The notes: generated from the sequence alone by a model not told the origin. Positions 26,216 through 35,925 are shown, counted from the first letter of the stretch. The stretch is DNA of 64,000 bases from Robiginitomaculum sp. (GCA_002733605.1 NVWK01000004.1:124001-188000); one strand, 5' to 3'. Made by a program: numbers and translations.

Positions 26216-29200
26216 CTAGAATTTCCCGCGAACGGAGAATGTAATCCGGCGGTCATTACCGAAGTAAGACCGTGGGCCACGACGTCCATCCGAGTTCGGA
26301 ATAAAGCTTTCCGTTCTGGTGATCGTATTCAAAAGGTTGGCAGCCTGAACACCAATTTTGATGTTATTGTTCACACTGTAGTAGAATGAACCATCAAGTT
26401 GGCCAGAGGATGTCTGGAATACAGGATAGAAAGGTGTAATCACATCACGTGGTGTCACCAGATAATCACTTCTCCAGTTATAGGCCAGTCGTGTAGAAAT
26501 ACGACCTCTTTCATAAATCACCGCAACGTTGGCATTGTGCTTGGACAAACCTTGCAATGGCAATTCGGCCAAATCAACAGTTGCGTCATTAGCTGCCGGT
26601 GTTGTGCTTGAATTGCTTACACCACCTGACTGAACACCATCACTATCAATGAAGGTATAGTTTGCTTGCAAGCCCAGACCACCTAGCATTCCCGGTAGGA
26701 AATCATAGAACTGGTTATAGGAAAGCTCGATACCTTTAATCTTACCTGTTTGATCCGAATTGGTCGGCTGACGCGTAAACACGTTATTTACCGTTACACC
26801 ATTGTTTTCAAAGCTCAGATCACCCTGACCCGATAACACGATGTTTTTGATGGATTTGTAAAACGCGGTCGCAGTAAACGAACCTACCTCGGCAAAATAC
26901 CACTCATAGGAGAGATCGAAGTTATGAGCTGTAATTGGCTCCAAGAACGGATTACCACCCGAAGACTGGAAACCATGCCAACCGCCTTGGAAACCTGCTG
27001 GTGCAGCTTCCGTCACTGTCGTACGTGGATCATCCGCATCGGTAATCGCAGAAAGTGTGAAGTAGTTTCTGTGTAGACCCAGATCAGGACGTGTAAGACC
27101 TTTGGAATAACCGAAACGAATGATTTTATCTTCTGCAATACCAATCTTCACATTGAAGCTTGGCAACCAGTTATCATATTCGTTTTCAATAACTGAAGTC
27201 AGAGACCCACCATTTGCAAATGCTGTTGCAGATGCTTGTGCTGCCGCAGAGAGCGAACAGAAAGCAGGTGGTTGATAAGGATCAACCGGTGCTGGCTCTG
27301 CCGGATCAAGAATTGGATCCAAACACCGGTTTTGATTGTTTGGATTGCCAAAATCGGGATGGTTCGGGTCATTGATAACAGGCCCGCCTATATGGACAGG
27401 AATCTGCGCCACAGCCGGGTACTGGAACGAACCGGTCGAGGTAATTTTGGACTTCACATAGCGAACCCCGAAATTACCATTAATCGTAATGCCATTTCCA
27501 AACGGATCTTCTTTGCCGAAGTCCACCTTGGCATAAACCGCTTGGGTGACTTCTGGTGTCGTATTTACCTCACCCGGCAAATACGGTGTACCCGCAATAA
27601 CGCCCGGACGTTCGGTTAAACGCTGCCAGCCACCAGCACCGCCGGTAGGACCTGTGGTCACGCCACCATTGGCAAGCCATTGCCCAACAATTCTGTTGGC
27701 AAAGGCAACGCCTTCTTCGTAATTCTCGGCAAGGTTTGCCGCATAGAATGGCATTGCTGGCGGTGTTATCACTTCACCACGATGGAAGTTATCCCACTGG
27801 AAGGTTTCCAACACATGTTCCGGCTGACCAATTTCGTCAAACCAGACAGGGCCGCCATTACCCCAAATCTCGCTGAGGGCACCCCAGTTAAATGTGGTCG
27901 AGCGGGTTGTTTGCTGACGATCAGAATAACGTCCGCCGAAACGAACAGATTTCAACCAGCTGTCATCATCATTGGTATTGTACTGTATGTCCGCACGGAA
28001 GGCATCTTGTTTACCTTCACTCTCTTCAATGTGATCCATCGCCGCACGCCAGAAACTATTGTACGGGTCTGCAAAACTATCATGTGGTGCATCAAAATAC
28101 GTCGGACACTGGGCACCCGAACCATTGGTACAATCATACGCAGGAAGCGCCGCACCATCACCGGTTTCATTTGGTGCAAAATACTCGATATTAGGGATGT
28201 CACCATTAGCCGGAATGCTGATCCGCATGTCTTGGAACGTTGTACCCCAAAGCGTAAAGCTTAAGGCATCAACCTTGGAATCAACATGCTGATAATCCAT
28301 ATTGAAAGACCATGTATCATTCGGCGTATATTTGAAGTTCATTGAGTAATCGGCAGTTACATATACCTGATGCTCATCGCGTTTGATATTATTGGACTGC
28401 AGACCATAAATCGGTAGGCGTGGGTCCGAACCATTTTGGTCAGAACGCCAGCCAAGTGGAGCGGAAATCGTTCCGTCCGAGAACAAATCGTCGCCATTGA
28501 AGGCAAATTGTGTGCCGGGAAGTGCAAAAAATGCCTGATCACCAATATTATCTGTCGCAATTTCGGAAACGTGCTCGGTCTGGTCACGTGTTGCTTCTGA
28601 ACGAAGATATTCAGCTGTGAACTCCATAGTTCTATCCGGGCTACGCCACTGGAGCGAACCACCATAACCAAGACGTTCGCGGTCAATATCTTGCGTTCTT
28701 TGTACAGCACCTTCAGGCACCCAAACACGTTGAGCCGCAAAATCATCACGAGGCTGATAACTGGAAATTTGTGTACCATCGGCACGTGAATACAATGTAG
28801 ACGTCACGCCATTGATTAAAAGACCAAATTCACCAATGTCTGTTTCCCATCTATTCGAGATCAAACCGGAAAGTGTTGGGCCAGCTTGCTTACGGAAATC
28901 ACCGTAATTCAACTCGGCAGCACCCGCAATCAACAGGCCAGGATGGTCAAATGGTTTACGTGTCACCAAGTTAATGGATCCGGCAATACCACCTTCGATA
29001 AGGTCCGCTGTCTGGTTTTTAAACACCTGAACGGAAGAAAGCATTTCTGACGGCACATCTGCAAAGCTTAGCGCGCGGCCATTATTGGCAGAGAATGTTG
29101 AACGTCCGTTAAATTCGGAAGACACATAGGTCAAACCCCGAACAACAACTTCAGAACCCTCAACAGAGAAGTGATCCGGATCATCGGCAGCTGCAAAGCG

Positions 29201-29506
29201 GGAAATTGTAATCCCGGGAACGCGCTGTAAAGCCTCTGTCACAGAGCGATCTGGCAGAGCGCCAATATCTTCCGCAGAAATGGCGTCCACGAATGTGTCT
29301 GCATTCCGTTTAATGTCTTGCGCGCCTTTCAGAGACTGACGAATGCCGGTTGCAACGACTTCATCTGTAGGCTCGTCATCAACGCTTTGCGCCATAGCTG
29401 GTGCGGCGGCCATGAGTGCAAAGGCAGATGCCCCGCTAATCATTGCCGTAAGGATCAACGACTTCTTTTTGAGCGTAGTCGCGCCTTGGTCGGATATTTT
29501 TATCAC
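26216..29506 (-). CDS. TonB-dependent outer-membrane receptor
   Basis: A 1096-residue receptor. A signal peptide (ALMAAAPAMAQ) is cut near residue 40. A TonB-box-like DEVVATGIRQSLKGAQ is at ~48-63. The plug domain covers ~65-200 (ISAEDIGALPDRSVTEALQRVPGI, AGSINLVTRKPF). A 22-strand barrel ends RRITFSVRGKF with C-terminal Phe. The ATGIRQSLKGAQDIKRNAD start is the form seen in Caulobacterales carbohydrate receptors. Divergent from four halogenase-family genes, with LacI-type sites between them, and set inside the xylan locus, so uptake of xylo-oligosaccharides or a modified/aromatic-linked derivative is likely (inference). Several Asn/Gly/Pro-rich surface loops are long. Confidence 0.93.
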   Translation of the reverse strand: MIKISDQGATTLKKKSLILTAMISGASAFALMAAAPAMAQSVDDEPTDEVVATGIRQSLKGAQDIKRNADTFVDAISAEDIGALPDRSVTEALQRVPGITISRFAAADDPDHFSVEGSEVVVRGLTYVSSEFNGRSTFSANNGRALSFADVPSEMLSSVQVFKNQTADLIEGGIAGSINLVTRKPFDHPGLLIAGAAELNYGDFRKQAGPTLSGLISNRWETDIGEFGLLINGVTSTLYSRADGTQISSYQPRDDFAAQRVWVPEGAVQRTQDIDRERLGYGGSLQWRSPDRTMEFTAEYLRSEATRDQTEHVSEIATDNIGDQAFFALPGTQFAFNGDDLFSDGTISAPLGWRSDQNGSDPRLPIYGLQSNNIKRDEHQVYVTADYSMNFKYTPNDTWSFNMDYQHVDSKVDALSFTLWGTTFQDMRISIPANGDIPNIEYFAPNETGDGAALPAYDCTNGSGAQCPTYFDAPHDSFADPYNSFWRAAMDHIEESEGKQDAFRADIQYNTNDDDSWLKSVRFGGRYSDRQQTTRSTTFNWGALSEIWGNGGPVWFDEIGQPEHVLETFQWDNFHRGEVITPPAMPFYAANLAENYEEGVAFANRIVGQWLANGGVTTGPTGGAGGWQRLTERPGVIAGTPYLPGEVNTTPEVTQAVYAKVDFGKEDPFGNGITINGNFGVRYVKSKITSTGSFQYPAVAQIPVHIGGPVINDPNHPDFGNPNNQNRCLDPILDPAEPAPVDPYQPPAFCSLSAAAQASATAFANGGSLTSVIENEYDNWLPSFNVKIGIAEDKIIRFGYSKGLTRPDLGLHRNYFTLSAITDADDPRTTVTEAAPAGFQGGWHGFQSSGGNPFLEPITAHNFDLSYEWYFAEVGSFTATAFYKSIKNIVLSGQGDLSFENNGVTVNNVFTRQPTNSDQTGKIKGIELSYNQFYDFLPGMLGGLGLQANYTFIDSDGVQSGGVSNSSTTPAANDATVDLAELPLQGLSKHNANVAVIYERGRISTRLAYNWRSDYLVTPRDVITPFYPVFQTSSGQLDGSFYYSVNNNIKIGVQAANLLNTITRTESFIPNSDGRRGPRSYFGNDRRITFSVRGKF

Positions 29507-29607
29507 TTATACTTCCCCTTTTAAATGTAGTATTTATTCAAATGTATTTTTGTGCGGTCTTCATTTTTATTACCGGAACACCAAATCGAAATACTAATTC
29601 CATTCAA

Positions 29608-29621
29608 TGTTATCGCTAACA
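29608..29621. promoter_or_regulatory. LacI-type operator, TBDR side
   Basis: TGTTATCGCTAACA, 13 of 14 to the locus operator, 102 bp upstream of the TBDR start. It lies in the 309-bp divergent gap 29507-29815. Confidence 0.65.
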
Positions 29622-29639
29622 ACCTTTATCAGGGCATAA

Positions 29640-29678
29640 TTGATCATGGGAGTCAATACATATATGATAGCGCTAAAA
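29640..29678 (+). promoter_or_regulatory. Halogenase-operon promoter with overlapping operator
   Basis: TTGATC (29640-29645), 17-bp spacer, TATGAT (29663-29668). The operator-like TGATAGCGCTAAAA (29665-29678, 12 of 14) overlaps the -10 box and the expected start site. It lies 138 bp before the first halogenase-family ATG. The rest of the gap to 29815 is AT-rich leader with no other structure that I can support. Confidence 0.6.
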
Positions 29679-29815
29679 TTCTTTTCTTTACCTATGACAA
29701 AAAAACAACAATATTAGATATAAATCAAATTCAAGTTCGAAAAAATGTGCCAAATGCACACTCTAAAGACAAAAACATGCTGAAAAGACAAGAGCATAAC
29801 ACACGGGAGAAAAAC

Positions 29816-31339
29816 ATGTCGCAAGAGACAGGCGCGGTAAAAAAGATCGTTATCGCAGGCGGCGGCACGGCTGGGTGGATGGCCGCAAGCGGGCTTGCAA
29901 AGCTGCTAGGAGACCAAAATCTAGAGATTGAACTGGTTGAGTCCGAACAGATCGGCACGATCAGCGTCGGGGAAGCCACCCTGCCCCATATCCGGTTTTT
30001 CAATCAAAAACTGGGGCTAGACGAGGCCGACTTTATAGCCAAAACCCAAGCCACGATCAAGCTTGGTATCGAGTTCAAAGACTGGGGCCGGATCGGGGAT
30101 AGCTACATCCATCCGTTCGGGGATTATGGCCGCGATTTTAACGAGGTGGATTTCCATCATTACTGGCTCAAGCTCAACCAAATGCACAAAGCGGGACGTA
30201 TAGACGATTATTCTCTACCTATTGTTATGGCCGAAATGAACAAGTTCGGCTTTCCCGATCCGGACGAGCGTTCCGTTATGTCGTCATTTTCCTATGCGTT
30301 TCAGATGGATGCCAGTCTCTATGCCAAATATTTACGTGGTTTTGCCGAAAACCTCGGCGTCAAACGTACAGAAGGGCGGATTGTTGATGTCACGCAACAC
30401 GCTGAAACCGGGTTTATCAAATCTCTGGTTTTAGAAGACGGTACGTCCGTTGAAGGGGACATTTTCCTCGACTGTACGGGATTTCGGGCCTTGCTGATCG
30501 ATAAAACCTTGAAGATCGGGTTTGAGGACTGGTCGAACTATCTGCCGTGCGACCGGGCCATTGCAGTGCCGTGCGAAGGTTCCGATACGCCCATCCCTTA
30601 TACCCGCGCAACGGCGCGCGGGGCGGGCTGGCAATGGCGCATCCCGCTACAACACCGTATCGGGAATGGCTATGTATATTGTAGCGAGTTTATAAGTGAC
30701 GACGAGGCCTGCGCCGACATTCTGGCCAATCTGGACGGGAAGCCGCTCAATGACCCGCTGTTTTTAAAATTTCAGGCCGGAAAGCGCAAAACACAATGGG
30801 AGAAAAACTGCATTACGATCGGTCTCTCCAGCGGATTTCTAGAACCTTTAGAATCCACGAGCATTTATTTAATCCAAGCCGCCATCACCAATTTCATAGA
30901 AATGTTCCCGCAAAAAGACTGTGCGGAAACAGATGTGAAAGAGTTTAACCGGATCATGGATTTGGAATATGAGCGGGTGAAAGACTTCCTGATCTTACAC
31001 TATTATGCGACGGAGCGCGACGATACGCCGTTTTGGAACCATGTGCGCAATATGGAAATCCCGGACAGTCTTGAGTATAAAATGTCCCTGTTTAGAGAGC
31101 GCGGCATTGTGGTCGAGTACAAGGACGGGCTGTTCTTGCATCCGAGCTGGGTGGCTGTGTATCTGGGTCAACGAATTGTGCCCAAAAGATATGACCCCCT
31201 CGTGGACGCGATCCCGACCGATGCGCTGATCCAACGCCTTGACGAGATGAAAGGGCAGATCGCGCAGGTTGTTGGCGCCCTGCCCTCGCACCCGGAATTT
31301 TTACGCTCAAACTGTCCGGCTCCGCCGGTGAGCATGTAG
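29816..31339 (+). CDS. Tryptophan-halogenase-family flavoprotein 1
   Basis: A 507-residue FAD-dependent halogenase-family protein, started at ATG 29816 after CGGGAGA; the frame is open further upstream, but that stretch holds the promoter. The FAD motif is GGGTAGW (15-21). Lys82 in TIKLGIEF corresponds to the catalytic Lys79 of PrnA. WQWRIP (272-277) is the halogenase signature, and EPLEST keeps the Glu-Ser-Thr that bracket the halide in PrnA/RebH. All catalytic marks are present. Family members oxidise halide with FADH2 and O2 through HOX and the lysine; a reductase partner is not in view. First of four tandem paralogues. The substrate is unknown and may not be free tryptophan. Confidence 0.9.
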   Translation: MSQETGAVKKIVIAGGGTAGWMAASGLAKLLGDQNLEIELVESEQIGTISVGEATLPHIRFFNQKLGLDEADFIAKTQATIKLGIEFKDWGRIGDSYIHPFGDYGRDFNEVDFHHYWLKLNQMHKAGRIDDYSLPIVMAEMNKFGFPDPDERSVMSSFSYAFQMDASLYAKYLRGFAENLGVKRTEGRIVDVTQHAETGFIKSLVLEDGTSVEGDIFLDCTGFRALLIDKTLKIGFEDWSNYLPCDRAIAVPCEGSDTPIPYTRATARGAGWQWRIPLQHRIGNGYVYCSEFISDDEACADILANLDGKPLNDPLFLKFQAGKRKTQWEKNCITIGLSSGFLEPLESTSIYLIQAAITNFIEMFPQKDCAETDVKEFNRIMDLEYERVKDFLILHYYATERDDTPFWNHVRNMEIPDSLEYKMSLFRERGIVVEYKDGLFLHPSWVAVYLGQRIVPKRYDPLVDAIPTDALIQRLDEMKGQIAQVVGALPSHPEFLRSNCPAPPVSM

Positions 31340-31347
31340 GATACACC

Positions 31348-32850
31348 ATGTCTGAAACTCCTCTTAAAAGCATTCTAGTTATTGGCGATACCCTTGAAGG
31401 GTGGCTCAGCGCGGCCTTTCTTGCCCAGCAATTTAAAGGCACAGGTCTAAGCGTCAGTCTCTGTGCGCATCCAAATCAAGCGCAGATGCACGCGCCCATT
31501 GTCGCGGCAACGCCCTCACTGGCAAAACTGCATTCTGCGCTCAAACTGGACGAACGGGATATTATCAAATTTTGCCGGGCCAGCTTTCGCCTCGGGGCAC
31601 ATTTCGAAAACTGGCACAAGGGCGGGAAAGCCTCTTATGTACATGCCTACCACAACCAGACCGAAGCTATGGACGGGGTTGGTTTTCATCATCATTGGTT
31701 GCGTTTACACGAGGTTGGAAAAGCGGACGCATTTGATAACTACTCCCTCAGCGCCCGTATGGGCAGGGCTGGAAAATTTCGCCATCCGATGCCGGACGAC
31801 ACTAAATTACGGGCCAGCTTTTCTTATGGCTATCATCTGGACAGTGCGCTCTATACGGAGTTCATGCGCAAATGTGCCAACCATTACGGGGTGCACACGC
31901 TGGGCAGTCCCGTCAACGACATCAATATAGACGAAACCGGGATTAGCTCTGTAACCCTTGAAGGCGGGTCCTCATTTTCTGCCGATTTATATCTGGATTG
32001 CACGGGGGCGGACGGGCATGTCATCAGCTTGCTTGGCAAGAGCGACTGGCAAGATTGGGGCGCGCAGACCCCGTTCGCGCATATTGCATGGGCCCACACG
32101 ACCCCCAAATCCCCTATAGGCTTGGCACAAATTAGAACCTTTTCCCATGGCTGGACAGGCACGTTGCCTCTGCAATCCGGCCCTTTACAATCCAGCGGGG
32201 CGCGCATGTGCGTCTATGCGCAAGGGGGCGAGGATAAACTTGCCGATTTGTTGGGCACAGATGATCTCCAGACACGGAAACTTAACACTGGCAAGAGGCA
32301 CGCGCCATGGGTCGGAAACTGTATTGCTATCGGGCAAAGCGCTTGCAATCTAGAACCTTTGGAAGGGCCGGATTTGTGTTTTCACGAGGCCAGCCTTTCG
32401 ACGCTCCGCGCCCTGTTTCCTGCCAACACGGCAGACTGCGGAGAACGGGCGGAATATAACCGGATCATGGGCGAAACATTTGCGCGCTTCCGTGACATCC
32501 AAATTGCCCATTACAAACTTGTCGGGCATCAGGGAGATGTCTGGGACGCGTGTGCCGATCTGGCCTGTTCTGACGAGTTAGCGTGTAAAATGGAGCAGTT
32601 TGAAAGCCGGGGCCGGATGGTCATGTATGATTATGAGAGCTTTAATGCGGAAAGCTGGATCGCCCTGTTTTTAGGCCAAGGGCTTACGCCCAAGCGCATT
32701 GATCCTCTGGCGCAAACCATGCCAATGGCAAAGCTCGAGACATCTCTCTCTCATCTTCGCAAAGCCATTGACCAAGCCGTGGGCTCTATGCCAGACCAAC
32801 TTGATTATCTTGCAAGCGCAGGGGTACTCACCCCGCAAAATAGCATATAG
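31348..32850 (+). CDS. Degenerate halogenase-family paralogue 2 (probable pseudoenzyme)
   Basis: A 500-residue full-length, uninterrupted paralogue of its neighbours, 8 bp after gene 1. The FAD-binding GxGxxG is altered to GDTLEG (13-18). The catalytic Lys is Arg81 (SFRLGAHF), and WxWxIP is replaced by GWTGTLP (268-274). In the halide site EPLEST becomes EPLEGPD. The overall fold landmarks (FHHHWLRLHE, YLDCTGADG, NRIMGETFARFRDIQIAHY, SWIALFLGQGLTPKRIDP) remain. Loss of every catalytic landmark without stop codons or frameshifts suggests a maintained non-catalytic role, such as a partner subunit or substrate-binding protein (inference). Confidence 0.85.
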   Translation: MSETPLKSILVIGDTLEGWLSAAFLAQQFKGTGLSVSLCAHPNQAQMHAPIVAATPSLAKLHSALKLDERDIIKFCRASFRLGAHFENWHKGGKASYVHAYHNQTEAMDGVGFHHHWLRLHEVGKADAFDNYSLSARMGRAGKFRHPMPDDTKLRASFSYGYHLDSALYTEFMRKCANHYGVHTLGSPVNDINIDETGISSVTLEGGSSFSADLYLDCTGADGHVISLLGKSDWQDWGAQTPFAHIAWAHTTPKSPIGLAQIRTFSHGWTGTLPLQSGPLQSSGARMCVYAQGGEDKLADLLGTDDLQTRKLNTGKRHAPWVGNCIAIGQSACNLEPLEGPDLCFHEASLSTLRALFPANTADCGERAEYNRIMGETFARFRDIQIAHYKLVGHQGDVWDACADLACSDELACKMEQFESRGRMVMYDYESFNAESWIALFLGQGLTPKRIDPLAQTMPMAKLETSLSHLRKAIDQAVGSMPDQLDYLASAGVLTPQNSI

Positions 32851-32858
32851 AGGCCGAT

Positions 32859-34379
32859 ATGATCGCGGAAAATACAATTCAAAAAGTGGTGATTGTCGGG
32901 GGCGGCAGTGCGGGCTGGATGACGGCGGCGGCGCTGAGCAAATTTATAAAAAACCAGTACACATCTGTGCAATTGATCGAGAGCGAGCAGATCGGCACGA
33001 TCAGTGTCGGAGAAGCGACAATCCCGCCGATCAATACGTTTAACCAATTGCTGGGCATTGACGAGAACGAGTTTGTCAAGGCGACGAAAGCGACGTTCAA
33101 ACTGGGGATCGAGTTCACCAACTGGTCAAAGATTGGGCAGAGTTATATGCATCCGTTTGGCGAGTTCGGCCAAGATATTGAGGCGGTGAAATTTTACCAG
33201 TTCTGGCTCAAGCTGCGCTCCCAACAGGACATGCCTTATATAGACCAATATTCCCTTTCTGCGGTGGCGGCAAAAATGGGGAAGTTTACCAAGCCGGGCA
33301 ATGATCCCCGCGCCGTCATGTCGAGCCTTGCCTATGCGTTCCATTTCGACGCCACCCTTTATGCCAAATATTTACGCACCTATTCCGAAAAGCGCGGGGT
33401 ACAGCGCACGGAAGGTAGGGTTGTCGATGTGAACTTGCGCAGCGAAGACGGGTTCATCCGCTCTTTAACACTGGAGGGTGGGCAAATCATTGAGGGGGAT
33501 TTGTTTATCGATTGCTCCGGGTTTCGCGCGCTACTGATCGAGGGGGCTTTAAAAACCGGCTATGAGGACTGGAGCCATTGGTTGCCATGTGACCGCGCAG
33601 TGGCACTCCCGACATCGCTTAAAGACGAAGATAATCCGGCGCCCCTGCCCTATACCCGCGCCATCGCCCATTCGGCCGGTTGGCAATGGCGTATTCCGTT
33701 GCAACACCGCACCGGCAATGGCCATGTATTTTGTTCAAGCTATATGAGCGACCAAGAGGCCACCGATATCTTGCTTAACAATGTAGACGGCACACCCACC
33801 GCAGAACCACGCATTTTGAAATTTACAACGGGACGCCGTAAAAAATTCTGGAATAAAAACTGTGTGACCATTGGTCTGTCGGGCGGGTTTATGGAGCCTT
33901 TGGAATCCACGGCCCTGCATTTAATACAGGCGGGCATTTCCAAACTGATCGCCCTGTTTCCCGACAAAACCTTCAATCCGGTTGAACGCGCAGAATATAA
34001 CAAATTGACCTGTATGCAATTTGACCAAATCCGGGATTTCCTGATCTTGCATTATCAAGCGACCCAAAGGGATGACAGTGATTTCTGGAATTATGTGCGC
34101 ACGATGGACGTGCCCGACACATTGGCGAGCAAGATCGAATTGTTCCGCTCCAAGGGTCGAATTTTCCGGTTCGAAGACGAATTGTTCGGGGTTTCCAACT
34201 GGCTGGCCGTTTTGCTGGGGCAAGGTATTTATCCGCAGAACTGGGATCCGATGGTGGATACATTTGACATGGATGCCGTCAAAAATAATCTAGACGGTAT
34301 GCAGGACATTATTCGCAAGACAGCCGAACACATGCCAACCCACCAAGCCTATATCGACCGCTTTTGTGCGGCAAAATAA
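32859..34379 (+). CDS. Tryptophan-halogenase-family flavoprotein 3
   Basis: A 506-residue paralogue, 8 bp after gene 2. The FAD motif GGGSAGWM is at ~14-21. The catalytic Lys lies in TKATFKLGIEF. The signature WQWRIPLQHR is present, as is the halide-site segment GGFMEPLESTALHLIQ. All expected catalytic residues are kept, so activity is expected. It is closer to gene 4 than to gene 1 by eye (VGGGSAGWMTAA, ESEQIGTI, VKATKATFKLGI shared). Cytoplasmic; no signal peptide. Confidence 0.9.
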   Translation: MIAENTIQKVVIVGGGSAGWMTAAALSKFIKNQYTSVQLIESEQIGTISVGEATIPPINTFNQLLGIDENEFVKATKATFKLGIEFTNWSKIGQSYMHPFGEFGQDIEAVKFYQFWLKLRSQQDMPYIDQYSLSAVAAKMGKFTKPGNDPRAVMSSLAYAFHFDATLYAKYLRTYSEKRGVQRTEGRVVDVNLRSEDGFIRSLTLEGGQIIEGDLFIDCSGFRALLIEGALKTGYEDWSHWLPCDRAVALPTSLKDEDNPAPLPYTRAIAHSAGWQWRIPLQHRTGNGHVFCSSYMSDQEATDILLNNVDGTPTAEPRILKFTTGRRKKFWNKNCVTIGLSGGFMEPLESTALHLIQAGISKLIALFPDKTFNPVERAEYNKLTCMQFDQIRDFLILHYQATQRDDSDFWNYVRTMDVPDTLASKIELFRSKGRIFRFEDELFGVSNWLAVLLGQGIYPQNWDPMVDTFDMDAVKNNLDGMQDIIRKTAEHMPTHQAYIDRFCAAK

Positions 34380-34388
34380 GAGTGTATT

Positions 34389-35891
34389 ATGAGCAATAAT
34401 CGTATCCGAAAAGTTGTCATTGTCGGGGGAGGCTCTGCAGGCTGGATGACGGCGGCGACCCTGTCGAAGCTGCTTAAAGACAAGTTTTGCGACATCGAAC
34501 TGATCGAGAGCGAGCAAATTGGCACGATTGGAGTCGGCGAAGCCACTATTCCGCTGATCGGGACATTTAACCGCACGCTTGGCATTGACGAGACCGATTT
34601 TGTCAAGGCGACGAAAGCGACGTTCAAGCTTGGTATCCAGTTTGAAAACTGGGGCCGGATCGGGGACAAATATTTTCATCCGTTCGGGCCGTACGGGCTG
34701 GATATGGGCGGGGTATCTTTCCATGCGTTTTATCAAAAACGACATCCCGAACACCGGCATGAATTGCTGGAGCAATATTCACTTCAAGCCCTCGCTGCAA
34801 AGCAAAACCGGTTTATGCGTCCGGTCAATGCGGGCAATTCTCCACTTTCTACGATTGCCTATGCTTTTCATTTTGACGCGGGCCTGTATGCACAGTTTTT
34901 ACGCGGCCACGCCGAGGGAAGAGGTGTGAAACGTACAGAGGGCAAGGTTGTGGACGTCACCCAACGGGACGCGGACGGATTTATCGAATCCGTGACGTTG
35001 GAGGATGGTCAAATCATTACCGGCGATCTGTTCATAGACTGTTCGGGGTTTCGGGGTCTGTTGATCGAGCAGGCGTTGAAAACCGGATATAATGACTGGG
35101 GCCATTGGTTGCCGTGTGACAGAGCCGTTACAGTTGCCAGTGAAAGTCTGGATGTTTTGCGGCCCTATACCCGCTCCATGGCCCGCGATGCAGGTTGGCA
35201 ATGGCAAATCCCGCTCCAACACCGGGTCGGGAACGGGCATGTGTATTCTTCCAAATTCATGGAGGATGATGTGGCCCAAGACGTGTTGATGTCTACCCTT
35301 GAGAGCAAACCTCTCGCCGACCCGCACCTGATCCGGTTTAGCACCGGGCACCGCAAAAAATTCTGGAACAAAAACTGTGTCGCTATCGGCCTGTCGGCAG
35401 GATTTCTGGAGCCTTTGGAATCAACCGGTCTTCATGTGATCCAGAGCGGGATTTCGTCGCTGTTGCAAATGTTCCCGACCCGCGAGTTTAACCAAATCGA
35501 TATTGATCGTTATAACCGGATCACCACGTTCGAGTTCGAGCGCATTCGTGATTTCATTATTTTACATTATCACGCGACCCAACGCGACGACACCGACTTC
35601 TGGAATTATACCCGTACTATGAGCATACCCGATTATCTGGTCGATAAAATGGCGGTGTTTAAAAGCCAAGGGCGAATTTTCCGCGAGAATGAGGAATTGT
35701 TCAACGATACCAGCTGGTTCTCCGTGATGATGGGCCAAAACTTCGTCCCCGACCAATATGATACGGTGGCCGATGTGCTCAGCACGGAGGAAACCACCGA
35801 GAAGGTGGATCATATTCGCGAGGTTATTGCGACATCTGTCACCCATATGCCATTGCATGCAGACTATATCGCCAAGAATTGCACTGGATGA
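34389..35891 (+). CDS. Tryptophan-halogenase-family flavoprotein 4
   Basis: A 500-residue paralogue closing the operon, 9 bp after gene 3. GGGSAGWM, TKATFKLGIQF (catalytic Lys) and WQWQIPLQHR are present (Arg of the WQWRIP in genes 1 and 3 is Gln here). AGFLEPLESTGLHVIQ keeps the Glu-Ser-Thr-Gly set in the PrnA form. Expected to be an active flavin-dependent halogenase or related oxidase. Convergent with the GH43 gene, 51 bp away. Confidence 0.9.
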   Translation: MSNNRIRKVVIVGGGSAGWMTAATLSKLLKDKFCDIELIESEQIGTIGVGEATIPLIGTFNRTLGIDETDFVKATKATFKLGIQFENWGRIGDKYFHPFGPYGLDMGGVSFHAFYQKRHPEHRHELLEQYSLQALAAKQNRFMRPVNAGNSPLSTIAYAFHFDAGLYAQFLRGHAEGRGVKRTEGKVVDVTQRDADGFIESVTLEDGQIITGDLFIDCSGFRGLLIEQALKTGYNDWGHWLPCDRAVTVASESLDVLRPYTRSMARDAGWQWQIPLQHRVGNGHVYSSKFMEDDVAQDVLMSTLESKPLADPHLIRFSTGHRKKFWNKNCVAIGLSAGFLEPLESTGLHVIQSGISSLLQMFPTREFNQIDIDRYNRITTFEFERIRDFIILHYHATQRDDTDFWNYTRTMSIPDYLVDKMAVFKSQGRIFRENEELFNDTSWFSVMMGQNFVPDQYDTVADVLSTEETTEKVDHIREVIATSVTHMPLHADYIAKNCTG

Positions 35892-35925
35892 TCGGTAAAC
35901 AGGGGACGATCTGTAAACAGGCGGA
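35890..35925. repeat. Two tandem 18-bp repeats between convergent genes
   Basis: GATCGGTAAACAGGGGAC (35890-35907) is followed directly by GATCTGTAAACAGGCGGA (35908-35925), sharing GATCNGTAAACAGG. It begins at the stop of halogenase gene 4 (35889-35891). No terminator is visible in this gap. Confidence 0.55.

Noticed and set aside
31348..32850. Calling halogenase paralogue 2 a pseudogene
   Set aside because: The frame is intact over 500 codons with normal spacing in the operon; loss of catalytic motifs fits a pseudoenzyme better than decay.
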